A DNA stretch of 64,000 nt, taken from NCBI GenBank assembly GCA_031392945.1, contig JANMVT010000195.1, forward strand, positions 34,924-98,923. Reading direction: 5' to 3'. The first letter of the stretch is position 1, and each line of letters starts with the position of its first letter. The position numbers and the translations under genes are program-made. The DNA comes from JANYCG01 sp031392945 (GTDB lineage Bacteria > Pseudomonadota > Gammaproteobacteria > Burkholderiales > Burkholderiaceae_C). The notes beneath the pieces were generated by a model that ran no database searches, was not told where the DNA came from, and saw nothing but the letters and a program-made list of their open reading frames with translations. Below are positions 40,912-50,567 of this stretch, one piece after another.

Positions 40912-42927
40912 ATGATGATCGTCAAAACACTGAAATGGCTCGGCGCCCTGGTTTTGGCGGCCGTCACACTCGCGGCTTTGTTGATCGCGCTGTTTGGCTG
41001 GAACTGGCTGCGCCAGCCGATTGAGAAATTCACCCTGGACAAAACTGGGCGCGTGCTGGCAATCAAAGGCGATCTCAGGCTGATATTCGCCTGGCCCAGG
41101 CCGCGCCTTCAAGCCAACGAAGTCAGCTTCGCCAACCCGCCATGGGCCAGAGAAACGCAGATGCTGCAGGCCAAAGTGGTGGATGTCACGCTGGATGTGA
41201 TGGCCCTGCTGCACCGGCGCATCGTGGCGCCTGAAGTGCGCCTGGAGCAGCCCATCGTCTTTCTGGAGCAAAACGTCGACGGCCGCAAGAGCTGGCTGCT
41301 TGACCTGGACCAGACGGACGAATCCGCCCGCATCGAGATCGGCCATCTGAGCCTGGACCATGGCACGCTGGGTTATGACGACACCGCCGCCAGGACGCGC
41401 ATCCGCGCCGATATCAACACCCCCAGCGGCGCCGCCATCCGGCCTGCGGCGGCAGCTTCAATTTATGGCCTGGATTTCAGCGCGCAAGGCCAATTCAAGG
41501 GCGTAGCCGTCAAAGCCAAAGGCAGCGGCGCGCCGGTGCTGTCCATCCGCAACGAGACCGCACCGTATGCCCTGAAGCTCGATGCCGACCTGGGCCGCAC
41601 CCATGTGCTGGCCGAGGGCAGCGTCACCAGCCTGCAAAAGCTCTCGGCCCTGGACATGGCCATGGCGCTGCGCGGCGACAACCTGGACCAGCTCTTCCCC
41701 CTCATCGGAATCGCCACGCCAGCCACGCGCGCCTACACCACGCATGGCCGCCTGGTCCACGCGGGCAACCGCTGGCAATATGAAAACTTCAAAGGCCGTT
41801 TTGGCGACAGCGACCTTGCCGGGTCGATCACAGTGACGACTGGCGGCCAGCGCCCGGTGCTGGTGGCGGATTTGAGTTCGAACCTGCTTGACATCGCCGA
41901 CCTGGGGCCGCTGATCGGCGCCAGGCCTGGCAGCGTCAAGGCGGCCCGCCAGGCTGCCGCCCCTGCCAGCGCCGACGCCCTGGCCGCCAACGCCCCGCCA
42001 GCGCCCCAGGTGACGCCCGCACGCATGCGTGTGCTGCCCGACATGCCGTTCAACACCGAACGCTGGAACAGCCTGGACGCCGACGTCCATCTGCGCGCCA
42101 AAACCATCCGCCGGGCAGCCGACATGCCGCTGGACAACCTGACAGCGCATATGATTCTTCGCGATTCCATTTTGACGCTCGACCCGATTGACTTCGGCCT
42201 GGCAGGCGGGCACCTCAGCGCGGTCATCTCGCTGGACGGCGGCAAACACCCGATCCAGGCGCGGGCCCGCGTGAAGGCGCAAAAACTCCAGCTCGCCAGG
42301 CTGTTCCCCGGCGCCAAGCTCAACCAGGCCAGCATCGGCCAGGTCAACGGCCTGTTCGACCTGAGCGGCTCCGGCGATTCGGTCCGCGACATGTTGGCCG
42401 GCGCCAACGGCAAGCTTGGCCTGGTCGTGGCCGGGGGCCAGATCAGCCGCCTGATGATGGAGAAAATCGGCCTGCATCTGTGGGAGATGCTGGCGTTGAG
42501 CCTGAGCGGCGACCAGCTCATCGAGCTGCGCTGCGCCGTGGCGGACTTCGATGTGCGCCGGGGCAACATGCAGCCCAACGTGTTGCTGCTGGACACCCAG
42601 GTGACGACGATCTACGGCACCGGCAGCATCGACCTGGCGCAGGAACGGCTGGACTTGACCTTGAATCAAAAAACCAAAAACACCAGCCCGCTGGCCTTGC
42701 GCAGCCCCATCTACATCCGGGGCAATTTCGCCAAGCCGGTGGCCGGTGTGGACAAGGGCCGGGCCGTGGCGCGCGCCCTGGGCGCCGCGACGCTGGGGCT
42801 GATCAGCCCCTTGCTGGCCCTGATCCCCTTGATCGACCCTGGCCCCGGCAAAGACAGCGATTGCGCCCGGCTGCTGGCGCCGGGCAAACCGCCAACGCGG
42901 CCCGAAGCCAAAAAAGCCGTGCCCTGA
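40912..42927 (+). CDS. AsmA family protein
   Basis: 671 residues. N-terminal membrane anchor (LGALVLAAVTLAALLIALFG) and a long beta-rich periplasmic part typical of AsmA (KGDLRLIFAWPRPRLQANEV, ITVTTGGQRPVL, GQVNGLFDLSGSGDSVRDML, IRGNFAKPVAGVDKG). AsmA-like proteins form bridges for lipid transport between membranes, which fits the Mla-like operon that follows on the opposite strand. Confidence 0.85.
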   Translation: MMIVKTLKWLGALVLAAVTLAALLIALFGWNWLRQPIEKFTLDKTGRVLAIKGDLRLIFAWPRPRLQANEVSFANPPWARETQMLQAKVVDVTLDVMALLHRRIVAPEVRLEQPIVFLEQNVDGRKSWLLDLDQTDESARIEIGHLSLDHGTLGYDDTAARTRIRADINTPSGAAIRPAAAASIYGLDFSAQGQFKGVAVKAKGSGAPVLSIRNETAPYALKLDADLGRTHVLAEGSVTSLQKLSALDMAMALRGDNLDQLFPLIGIATPATRAYTTHGRLVHAGNRWQYENFKGRFGDSDLAGSITVTTGGQRPVLVADLSSNLLDIADLGPLIGARPGSVKAARQAAAPASADALAANAPPAPQVTPARMRVLPDMPFNTERWNSLDADVHLRAKTIRRAADMPLDNLTAHMILRDSILTLDPIDFGLAGGHLSAVISLDGGKHPIQARARVKAQKLQLARLFPGAKLNQASIGQVNGLFDLSGSGDSVRDMLAGANGKLGLVVAGGQISRLMMEKIGLHLWEMLALSLSGDQLIELRCAVADFDVRRGNMQPNVLLLDTQVTTIYGTGSIDLAQERLDLTLNQKTKNTSPLALRSPIYIRGNFAKPVAGVDKGRAVARALGAATLGLISPLLALIPLIDPGPGKDSDCARLLAPGKPPTRPEAKKAVP

Positions 42928-42989
42928 AACTGGAACCTGGCGCCACCTGCCGCCGCACGCGGGTTTCCATCGAACTGACCGGATTTTCA

Positions 42990-43048
42990 TTTGCTACTAT
43001 TTTGATATCTAACTATACATATACCACGTTGGAAAACGCCCTATTTGG
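42990..43048 (+). repeat. Dispersed ~60-bp repeat, copy 5
   Basis: TTTGCTACTATTTTGATATC head, TAACTATACATATACCACG middle/tail and CGCCCTATTT end. It fills the gap between the AsmA gene and the DUF3185 gene end. Confidence 0.75.
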
Positions 43049-43109
43049 CTGGAAGAACGGGGTTTTGACGCTGGCGCGGCGCATAAGCACCGATGACATC
43101 AAGCTTGGC

Positions 43110-43325
43110 TTATTTGCGTCCAACCACCAGCAGGAACACGCCCAGCACGAGGCTCGCGCCGCTCAAAATCAGCGGCACGTTCACGGTCTTTCTCTCCTGC
43201 ACCTTGAGTTCTATCGGTCCGAGCTTCAGGCCGGTGCTCTCTTTGGTATAGCTGAAGCCGCCATAGACCAGGCCAAGTCCGCCCAGCACGATGAGGATGA
43301 TTGCTGTCAATTTTGTTGCGTTCAT
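43110..43325 (-). CDS. DUF3185 small membrane protein
   Basis: 71 residues: MNATKLTAIILIVLGGLGLV YGG, then YTKESTGLKLGPIELKVQER, then VPLILSGASLVLGVFLLVVG. The two helices and polar loop with the K-L-G-P-I pattern match DUF3185. Its ATG overlaps the stop of the auxiliary lipoprotein gene (ATGA), making it the last gene of the lipid-transport operon. Confidence 0.85.
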   Translation of the reverse strand: MNATKLTAIILIVLGGLGLVYGGFSYTKESTGLKLGPIELKVQERKTVNVPLILSGASLVLGVFLLVVGRK

Positions 43326-43981
43326 TTTTTTACCTCGGTTAAAAATTGTGAAAGATCCTTCAGCACGTTTTGCACCGCCTGGTTGGCGGCGGCCACGCCG
43401 CCTTGCGGGTCGTCGCTGGCCGAAGGGACGCTGGCGTCAAACTCGCGCCATGCCAGCACACGGCGTGTCTTGTCCTCGACCAGGGTGGCGCGCAGCGTGA
43501 ACCGCACGCGTGAGGGGCTGGCCAGAAATTCCTGCTGCAAGCGCACGATCTCGGTGTCGAGCCGCCATTCACCCGCTGCTGCGCCCGCGCTCAGCACCAC
43601 GGCGCTGAACGCCCCGCCGCGCTCGATGGCTGCAGCCATCAGGGGGCCAAGCATGCGTGCCGGCGGATCAACCCATTCGTTGTGCGCGAAATATTCCAGC
43701 TTGTGGGCTTCACGCACGTAGATGATGCGCTGGCTGTCAAAACCGGACGCGGCGCGCGGCGGGTTGATGATCAGGGTGGTGGCCGTAGCAGGCGGCACGG
43801 GTGCCGGCAGCTGGCTTGCGGGCGCGCCGTCCTGGCCGCCATCCAGCGTGTAGTGGGTCGATTGCGGCCTTGCCGGCGGGGCCAACAAACTGCAGGCGCC
43901 CAACGCAGCCAGCGCCGCGCCTGCCAGGATGAGAGCCGCGAGGCAGTCCAGTTTGCGGAAAATCCTGCTTGAAAACGTCAT
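43322..43981 (-). CDS. ABC-type transport auxiliary lipoprotein (PqiC-like)
   Basis: 219 residues. Lipobox LGACS followed by the auxiliary-component family: HYTLDGG ... YFAHNEWVDPPARMLGPLMA ... AGEWRLDTEIVRLQQEF ... FTLRATLVEDKTRRVLAW. Such lipoproteins associate with MCE-type lipid transporters (PqiC, YmbA) at the outer membrane. It overlaps the MCE gene by 4 nt. Confidence 0.88.
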   Translation of the reverse strand: MTFSSRIFRKLDCLAALILAGAALAALGACSLLAPPARPQSTHYTLDGGQDGAPASQLPAPVPPATATTLIINPPRAASGFDSQRIIYVREAHKLEYFAHNEWVDPPARMLGPLMAAAIERGGAFSAVVLSAGAAAGEWRLDTEIVRLQQEFLASPSRVRFTLRATLVEDKTRRVLAWREFDASVPSASDDPQGGVAAANQAVQNVLKDLSQFLTEVKK

Positions 43982-44907
43982 GGTTTGCCACCTGCTTCTC
44001 CCGGCCCTGGCGGCACCGGATTGCGGCCGAACAGAAGGCCGCGCGGGTCACGTTCAGTCTGCTCGCTCAAGCGGCGCAAGGACGCAGTGAGAATGCTGAG
44101 TTCGCCCAGCAGGCGTTCGAGCTCGGGCAAGGTCTCGGCGCCGAAACGCTTCACGTCGCCGCTCACCGCGTCGATGGTTTTGCCCGCGCTTTGGCTGGTC
44201 TGGGCCACCTCCATCCCCATTTTTTCAATGGCGTCGGCGCTGCGCGCGACGCGCTCGATGGCCGGACCGAGCTGCGCCGTGGCGCGCGCGGTATTGTCAA
44301 AGGTTTTGGCGGCGCTGGCGATGCCGCTGTCCAGCGTGTCCTTGCGCGCGGCCAGGGTGCGCGCAAGGATGGCGATGTCGGCCAGTGCGCTCTTGAAAGC
44401 GGCCTTGTTGTCGTCGCTCAGAATGGCATTGAGACTGCTGGAGGTGCTGTCGAGTTTGGCCAGCACCGTGGTCAACACGTTTTCAAGCCGCGCGCCCAGC
44501 GAGGGTTTGGTGAGGATGACCGGGTATCTCGCGCCCGCCACGGCGCGCAGCGCTGGCGAGGCAGCCGCGCCGCCGCTGAGTTCGACGTAGGCGATGCCGG
44601 TCAGCCCCTGCGTCCTGAGCATCGCCACCGTGTCTTCCTTGATGGGTGTGCCGCGTTCAATGGCGAATTGGAGGTTGACACGCTGCGGATTCGCCGCGTC
44701 GAGCGCGATCTGCCGCACCTTGCCCACATCGACGCCGTTGTATTTGACCGGCGCGTTCAGGTTGAGGCCGGCCACCGACTCGTCTTCGACGGCCAGGTAG
44801 GTGTCGTACTTCTTCTGCCAGGCCCCGCCCGAGGCCAGCCACAACACCACGGCGATCAGCGCGGCGCCCAGCAGCAGCACAAAGCCGCCTACGACCGGAT
44901 AGTTCAC
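43978..44907 (-). CDS. MlaD/MCE-family lipid-transport protein
   Basis: 309 residues from GTG 44907, overlapping the ATPase stop (GTGA). N-terminal membrane helix (VGGFVLLLGAALIAVVLWLA) and one MCE domain (APVKYNGVDVGKVRQIALDA ... ELSGG); a long helical C-terminal part follows. The codons just upstream still read Glu-Thr-Lys, the start of the usual METKVNY, but the Met codon is ATC, so the original start seems lost and the inner GTG used. It forms the substrate channel between the permease and the lipoprotein. Confidence 0.88.
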   Translation of the reverse strand: MNYPVVGGFVLLLGAALIAVVLWLASGGAWQKKYDTYLAVEDESVAGLNLNAPVKYNGVDVGKVRQIALDAANPQRVNLQFAIERGTPIKEDTVAMLRTQGLTGIAYVELSGGAAASPALRAVAGARYPVILTKPSLGARLENVLTTVLAKLDSTSSSLNAILSDDNKAAFKSALADIAILARTLAARKDTLDSGIASAAKTFDNTARATAQLGPAIERVARSADAIEKMGMEVAQTSQSAGKTIDAVSGDVKRFGAETLPELERLLGELSILTASLRRLSEQTERDPRGLLFGRNPVPPGPGEAGGKP

Positions 44908-45737
44908 TTTGGTTTCGATGATGGCTCCCCAGTGATTTCCTTGCCCTTGCCGTCACCGCCGGTTTCGCTGTTGCGCTGGCCGCGCACGCCTTCAAAAAAC
45001 TGGCGCACGGCCGGGTTTTCCATTTGCGACAGCTCGGCCATCGTGCCGATACCCTGCGCCCTGCCGTCAGCCAGCACGGCAACGCGGTCAGCGACTTGCC
45101 ACAGCAGGTCCAGGTCGTGGGTGACCATGACGATGGTCAGGCCGAACAGTTCGCGCAGCTTGAGCACCAGTTCATCCACGCCGGCGGCGCTGTGCGGGTC
45201 CAGGCCGGCTGTTGGCTCGTCAAGAAACAGCAGCTCGGGGTCAAGCGCCAGCGCGCGCGCCAGCGAGGCGCGTTTCATCATGCCGCCGCTGAGTTCGGAC
45301 GGGTATTGCGCGCCGACCTCGGGTTTCAGGCCGGTCATGGCCAGCTTCCAGGCGGCGATTTCATCAATCAGGCCGTCCGGCAAGGTGGTGTGTTCGCGCA
45401 GGGGCAAGCCGATGTTTTCAAGCACGGTCAAAGAGCCAAACAGGCCGCCGTGCTGGAACATCACGCCCCAGCGGCGGCGCAGCGCCAAAGCGTCCTCGTC
45501 AGTCAGGCGGCCCAAGTCTTCGCCGAGCACCCGGATCGAGCCCGCGCTGGGGCGATGCAGCAGGATCATCTCGCGCAGCAGGGTCGATTTGCCCGAACCG
45601 CTGCCGCCAATCACCGCGAAAACCTCGGCCCGGCGCACGTCCAGATCCAGGCCTTCATGCACCACGTGCGCGCCAAACCGGGTGGAGACGTCGCAGACTT
45701 CGATCACCAGCTCGCCAGCGGAATCTTGATTTGGCAT
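44904..45737 (-). CDS. MlaF-type ABC transporter ATP-binding protein
   Basis: 277 residues from ATG 45737. Walker A GGSGSGKST, signature LSGGMMKRASLARAL, Walker B LLFLDEPTAGLD, H-loop VTHDLD. The GMMKR signature is that of MlaF-type ATPases, which power MCE lipid transport. It begins 1 nt behind the permease stop. Confidence 0.92.
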   Translation of the reverse strand: MPNQDSAGELVIEVCDVSTRFGAHVVHEGLDLDVRRAEVFAVIGGSGSGKSTLLREMILLHRPSAGSIRVLGEDLGRLTDEDALALRRRWGVMFQHGGLFGSLTVLENIGLPLREHTTLPDGLIDEIAAWKLAMTGLKPEVGAQYPSELSGGMMKRASLARALALDPELLFLDEPTAGLDPHSAAGVDELVLKLRELFGLTIVMVTHDLDLLWQVADRVAVLADGRAQGIGTMAELSQMENPAVRQFFEGVRGQRNSETGGDGKGKEITGEPSSKPK

Positions 45738-45738
45738 G

Positions 45739-46875
45739 TCAGAGGTCCAGCGCGCTGAAGGCAATGGAGAACAGGGCGTCGGCGACGATGACCAGGAAGA
45801 TCGACTGCACCACGCTGCGGGTGGTCTGGCGTCCCACGCTGTCCGCCCCGCCCTTGGTCTGAAAACCCTGGAAGCAGCCGACCACGGCGATGATGGCCGC
45901 GAACACCGGGGCCTTGAGCACGCCGATCAAATAGGCCGTGGTGCTGACCGCCTTGACGAAGCGGTCCAGAAACTCGTTGAAAGTCACGCCCAGCTGCACG
46001 CGCGCCATCAGCATGCCGCCGAACACGCCCAGCACGTCGGCGAACACGGTCAACAGCGGCAACACAATCACCAGGGCCATGATTTTCGGCAGCACCAGCA
46101 ATTCGATCGGCTCGATGCCGATGGTGCGCATGGCGTCGATCTCCTCGGTCACGGCCATGGTGCCGATCTGCGCCGCGTAGGCCGAGCCGGAGCGCCCGGC
46201 CAGGATGATGGCCGTGATCAGGGGCGCGAATTCGCGCAGCATCGACAAGCCCACCAGGTCGGCGACGAAAATGTTCGCGCCGTATTGACGCAGCTGGTCT
46301 GCGCCCTGGTAGGCGACCACGACGCCGAGCAGGAATGACAACAGCCCGACGATGGGCAAAGCGTCAAACCCGGCGCTGCGGATGTTGAACAGGATGGGCC
46401 GCCAGCGCAGGCGTGACGGATGGGCGACGCCCGCCGCAACGGCAAGCGCGCTTTCACCGACGAAGGCCAGCAGGCCCACGACCTGTTGCATGGCGTCTGA
46501 TGCGCTCTTGCCGACACGCTCGAACAGGCCGGGCGCGGTCGCAGGCACGCCAGCGCCGGTGCCGGCCTGGCCGTCGATCTGTTGCGCCACAACATCCAGC
46601 AGGCGGGCATTTTCCGGCCGCAATCCGTGCCAGGTCAGGACGACGCCTTCGCCACGCAAGCGAAGCAAGAGTTTTTGCAAGGCCCAGGCGCCCGCCGTGT
46701 CGAGCGCGTCGATGCGTGCGCCGTCGGCGTGGACTGCCGTCTTTGCGGGGATGCGCAATGCCTCCAGCCGGGGCGCCACGGCGCTGATGGCGCGCGCCGT
46801 CCAACTCCCCGACAGGGCAATGTCTTGCGGGGTCGGCTGGGCGATCTCGGCGGGCGTCACGGGTGCAGGCTTCAT
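45739..46875 (-). CDS. MlaE-family permease with N-terminal STAS domain
   Basis: 378 residues from ATG 46875 (AAGG upstream). Residues about 1-110 are a STAS-type domain (GARIDALDTAGAWALQKLL) fused to an MlaE permease with GLLSFLLGVVVAYQGADQLR, FVADLVGLSMLREFAPLITA and EEIDAMRTIGIEPIELLVLP. In E. coli the STAS protein MlaB is separate; here it is fused, giving a single transmembrane subunit. It is the first gene of the five-gene operon. Confidence 0.92.
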   Translation of the reverse strand: MKPAPVTPAEIAQPTPQDIALSGSWTARAISAVAPRLEALRIPAKTAVHADGARIDALDTAGAWALQKLLLRLRGEGVVLTWHGLRPENARLLDVVAQQIDGQAGTGAGVPATAPGLFERVGKSASDAMQQVVGLLAFVGESALAVAAGVAHPSRLRWRPILFNIRSAGFDALPIVGLLSFLLGVVVAYQGADQLRQYGANIFVADLVGLSMLREFAPLITAIILAGRSGSAYAAQIGTMAVTEEIDAMRTIGIEPIELLVLPKIMALVIVLPLLTVFADVLGVFGGMLMARVQLGVTFNEFLDRFVKAVSTTAYLIGVLKAPVFAAIIAVVGCFQGFQTKGGADSVGRQTTRSVVQSIFLVIVADALFSIAFSALDL

Positions 46876-46997
46876 GGATGGCCTTGAGGCTAGGTGAAAT
46901 GCGCCCGCTCGTATGTGCGCCGCCGAACAGAACCGGCCTTCGAATGCGGGCAAGCTTCGCCACAGCATCCCATGCTTTTTTAAACGGAGAAGTTCAC

Positions 46998-47612
46998 ATG
47001 AAAACCAGATTTGGATCATTCGCGCTGGGCGCCAGCCTGGCCGGCGCAATGGCACTGCTTGCGGCCGGTTGCAACAAGGCCCCAGACCCTGTGCCGGCGG
47101 CGGCTGCTGCGTCGCCAGTTCCCTCAACGCCCGCAGTGCCCCCCAAGACTTCGGTCGGCACCGAGATCGACGACACCGTGGTCACCGCCAGCGTCAAGTC
47201 GGCCCTGTTGGCCGACGCCGACATCAAGAGTTTCGACTTCAGGGTCGAAACCCGCAAAGGCGAGGTGATGCTGAGCGGCTTTGTGGACAGCCAGAGCCAG
47301 CTTGACCGCGCGGACTCGCTCACCAAGGCGGTGGCGGGCGTCAAAAGCATTCAAAACAATGTGGCTCTGAAAACCAGCGACACCACAGTGGGCAACAAAG
47401 TCGATGACGGCATCGTGACGGCCAAGGTCAAGGCAGCTCTGATCGGCGACGAAAAGATCAAGAGCACCGACATCACTGTCGTCACGCGCAAGGGCGAGGT
47501 TCAGCTCAGCGGTTTTGTCAACAGCCAAAGCCAGATCGACCGCGCACTGCTGGTGGCCAAGGGCATTGAGGGCGTGAGCAGCGTCAGCAACGAGATGAGC
47601 ATCAAAAAATGA
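46998..47612 (+). CDS. Double-BON-domain lipoprotein (OsmY-like)
   Basis: 204 residues from ATG 46998 (ACGGAGAAG site). Lipobox LAAGC, then a Pro/Ala linker, then two BON domains, each with the pattern D-D-x-V/I-V-T-A-x-V-K-x-A-L ... R-K-G-E-V-x-L-S-G-F-V-x-S-Q-S-Q. It resembles OsmY/DolP and is larger than the single-BON protein at 13722. It is divergent from the Mla-like operon (122 bp apart). Confidence 0.9.
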   Translation: MKTRFGSFALGASLAGAMALLAAGCNKAPDPVPAAAAASPVPSTPAVPPKTSVGTEIDDTVVTASVKSALLADADIKSFDFRVETRKGEVMLSGFVDSQSQLDRADSLTKAVAGVKSIQNNVALKTSDTTVGNKVDDGIVTAKVKAALIGDEKIKSTDITVVTRKGEVQLSGFVNSQSQIDRALLVAKGIEGVSSVSNEMSIKK

Positions 47613-47751
47613 GGCCCGGAGTCGCGTTGTGCGATTGGGGCGCGCTGGCTGTGTCACAAATATGGCGATAAATGTGGCAATTTAGATTTCACGCCCTGCC
47701 AAGTGTCCTCGAGTATGATTCAATCCTATCAATTCCAAAGGGATGCCCGTC

Positions 47752-48030
47752 ATGCGCACAACCCGGCAATTCAGCATCACTTTGCCCACGGAAATGGCGG
47801 GCCTCGTCAAATCTAAGGTCACCTCAGGAGATTACGCCACCGAAAGCGAAGTGATCCGGGACGGCTTGCGCGTCCTGATGGCCCGTGACCGCGCCATGGC
47901 GCATTGGCTTCAGACCCAAGTCGGCCCGGCCCATGACGCGCTTAAAGCTGACCCATCCCGGGCGATCCCCATTGCCCAGTTGCGCAAACGCCTCGCCGCC
48001 GCTCGTCGCGCAGCCACTTCAAAAGCCTGA
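47752..48030 (+). CDS. ParD/CC2985-family antitoxin
   Basis: 92 residues from ATG 47752 (AAGGG 9 nt upstream; an ATG at 47743 would have its ribosome site too close). Ribbon-helix-helix start TTRQFSITLPTEMAGLVKSK followed by GDYATESEVIRDGLRVL, typical of ParD antitoxins that bind the operator and neutralise ParE. The toxin gene follows at once. Confidence 0.9.
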   Translation: MRTTRQFSITLPTEMAGLVKSKVTSGDYATESEVIRDGLRVLMARDRAMAHWLQTQVGPAHDALKADPSRAIPIAQLRKRLAAARRAATSKA

Positions 48031-48363
48031 TGCCGGGTCCGGGCCTATCCTGTCGTCTTCACGCCGGAGGCGCTGGAACAGCTTGCGGCGTTGTACGCTT
48101 ACATCGCACAAGCCGCCTCACCCCTGGTTGCCCAGCGTTACACCGATGCAATCGTCACCTATTGCGAGACCTTGCAGACCTTTCCGCTCAGAGGCGCTCG
48201 CCGCGATGACATTCGCCCAGGACTGCGCATCACAAACTATAAGGGCCGGGCGGTGATTGCCTTTGACGTGAGCGGTGAACGAATCAGCGTCATCGGTGTT
48301 TTTTGCGGCGGCCAGGACTATGAGACAGCCCTGAACCCACCCGACTCAGACATCAGCCAATAA
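48030..48363 (+). CDS. RelE/ParE-family toxin, start region frameshifted
   Basis: The toxin frame reads (from 48037) VRAYPVVFTPEALEQLAALY, then AYIAQAASPLVAQRYTDAIV ... FPLRGARRDDIRPGLR ... YKGRAVIAFDV ... VIGVFCGGQDYE, a full ParE-like protein. The natural start, ATG at 48030 (overlapping the antitoxin stop), is one base out of frame: removing one G from the CCGGG at 48033-48037 would give M-P-V-R-A-Y-P-V-V-F. In the toxin frame the previous codon is the antitoxin TGA, and the next non-ATG start is TTG 48091. The toxin is probably inactive or short. Confidence 0.7.
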
Positions 48364-48376
48364 AAGCATGAATAAA

Positions 48377-48453
48377 TGGTGGGCCGTGTAGGACTTGAAC
48401 CTACGACCAAAGGATTATGAGTCCTCTGCTCTAACCAACTGAGCTAACGGCCC
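48377..48453 (-). tRNA. tRNA with CAU anticodon (probably tRNA-Ile2, otherwise Met)
   Basis: 77 nt including CCA: GGGCCGTTAGCTCAGTTGGT start, anticodon loop CTCATAA, TTCAAGTCC T-loop, CGGCCC end. The T-arm and variable loop resemble E. coli tRNA-Ile2 (ileX), whose CAU is modified to lysidine, more than tRNA-Met. Identity from sequence likeness. Confidence 0.9.
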
Positions 48454-48480
48454 ACGCCAGCGCAGATTGTACGGGGCCGT

Positions 48481-49485
48481 CTACTTGTGATGGCTAAGAG
48501 CGTTGCTCACCAGCTTGGAGGTGATGTCCACGATCTGGATCATGCGGTCATAAGGCATGCGCGTGGGGCCGATCACGCCCAGGGTGCCGACGATCTGGCC
48601 GTCCACCTCGTACGGCGCGCTGACGATGGACAGGTCTTCAAACGGCACGACCTGGCTCTCGCCGCCGATGAAGATGCGCACGCCTTCGGCCTGGCCGGCG
48701 ATGTCGAGCAGGCGCATGAGCTGGGCCTTTTGCTCGAACAGGTCGAACGCACGGCGCAGATGGCCCATGTCACCGGAAAAATCTGTGACGGCCAGCAGGT
48801 TGCGTTCGCCCGAGATGACCACTTCGTCCTGCGTCTCGTTGATGGCTTCGGCGCTGACGTGCACCGCTGCCTGCATGAGGCTGGCGATTTCGGAGCGCAG
48901 GCTTTCAACCTCGTTTTGCAGGCGCGCGCGCACTTCTTCGAGCGCCAGCCCGACGTAATTGATGTTGAGGTAGTTGGCGGCCTCGACCAGGTTGGCCTGC
49001 GAATAATCGGCTTCGGTGAAGATCACGCGGTTTTGCACATCCCCCTCGGGCGAGACGATGATGACCAGCAGGCGGCGCTCGGACAGTCGCAAAAATTCAA
49101 TGTGCCGGAACACCGAGGCACGGCGCGGCGCAATCACCACGCCGACAAACTGCGACAGGCTGGACAGCAGGTTGGCCGCATTGGAGATCACTTTTTGCGG
49201 CTGATCCGGCGCCAGGCTTTGTTTTGCGATCTGGCCCCGGTGGGCAGTGAGCATGGTGTCGACGAACAGGCGGTAGCCGCGCGCGGTGGGGATGCGCCCG
49301 GCCGAGGTGTGCGGGCTGACGATCAGGCCGAGCTCCTCCAGATCGCTCATGACGTTGCGGATGGTGGCTGGCGAGAGTTCGATGCCGGTCGCGCGCGACA
49401 GGGTGCGCGAGCCCACGGGCTGGCCGTCGGCGATATACCGCTCGACCAGGGCTTTCATCAACAACTTGGCGCGATCATCCAGCAT
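48481..49485 (-). CDS. hrcA: Heat-inducible transcription repressor HrcA
   Basis: 334 residues. N-terminal winged helix (RAKLLMKALVERYIADGQPV ... LSPATIRNVMSDLEELGLI, PHTSAGRIPTARGYRLFVD), then the GAF-like core with VGVVIAPRR. HrcA binds CIRCE to repress groESL/dnaK; no CIRCE sequence is visible in the window, so its targets lie elsewhere. It is divergent from nadK by 28 bp. Confidence 0.95.
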   Translation of the reverse strand: MLDDRAKLLMKALVERYIADGQPVGSRTLSRATGIELSPATIRNVMSDLEELGLIVSPHTSAGRIPTARGYRLFVDTMLTAHRGQIAKQSLAPDQPQKVISNAANLLSSLSQFVGVVIAPRRASVFRHIEFLRLSERRLLVIIVSPEGDVQNRVIFTEADYSQANLVEAANYLNINYVGLALEEVRARLQNEVESLRSEIASLMQAAVHVSAEAINETQDEVVISGERNLLAVTDFSGDMGHLRRAFDLFEQKAQLMRLLDIAGQAEGVRIFIGGESQVVPFEDLSIVSAPYEVDGQIVGTLGVIGPTRMPYDRMIQIVDITSKLVSNALSHHK

Positions 49486-49513
49486 CGCTTCATTTTAGTG
49501 ATGTAATTTGCAA

Positions 49514-50410
<897 letters not shown>

Positions 50411-50567
50411 GCGCGACGCAGAACCGCTTCAAGCAAGCGAACGCCCCCTTGGGGCTGAGGGCTGCGGCTCCGGGCATGCCTGCGCAGGCCCGGACAGCCC
50501 GAAGAGACTACGGCTCTGCCGTTGGCGCGTCCGGCGAGGACACGAAGTGCCGAGCGTGGGGGCAATC

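Noticed and set aside
48387..48393. TGTAGGA (TCCTACA inverted) in the tRNA
   Set aside because: Part of the T-stem of the CAU tRNA; unrelated to the intergenic motif.
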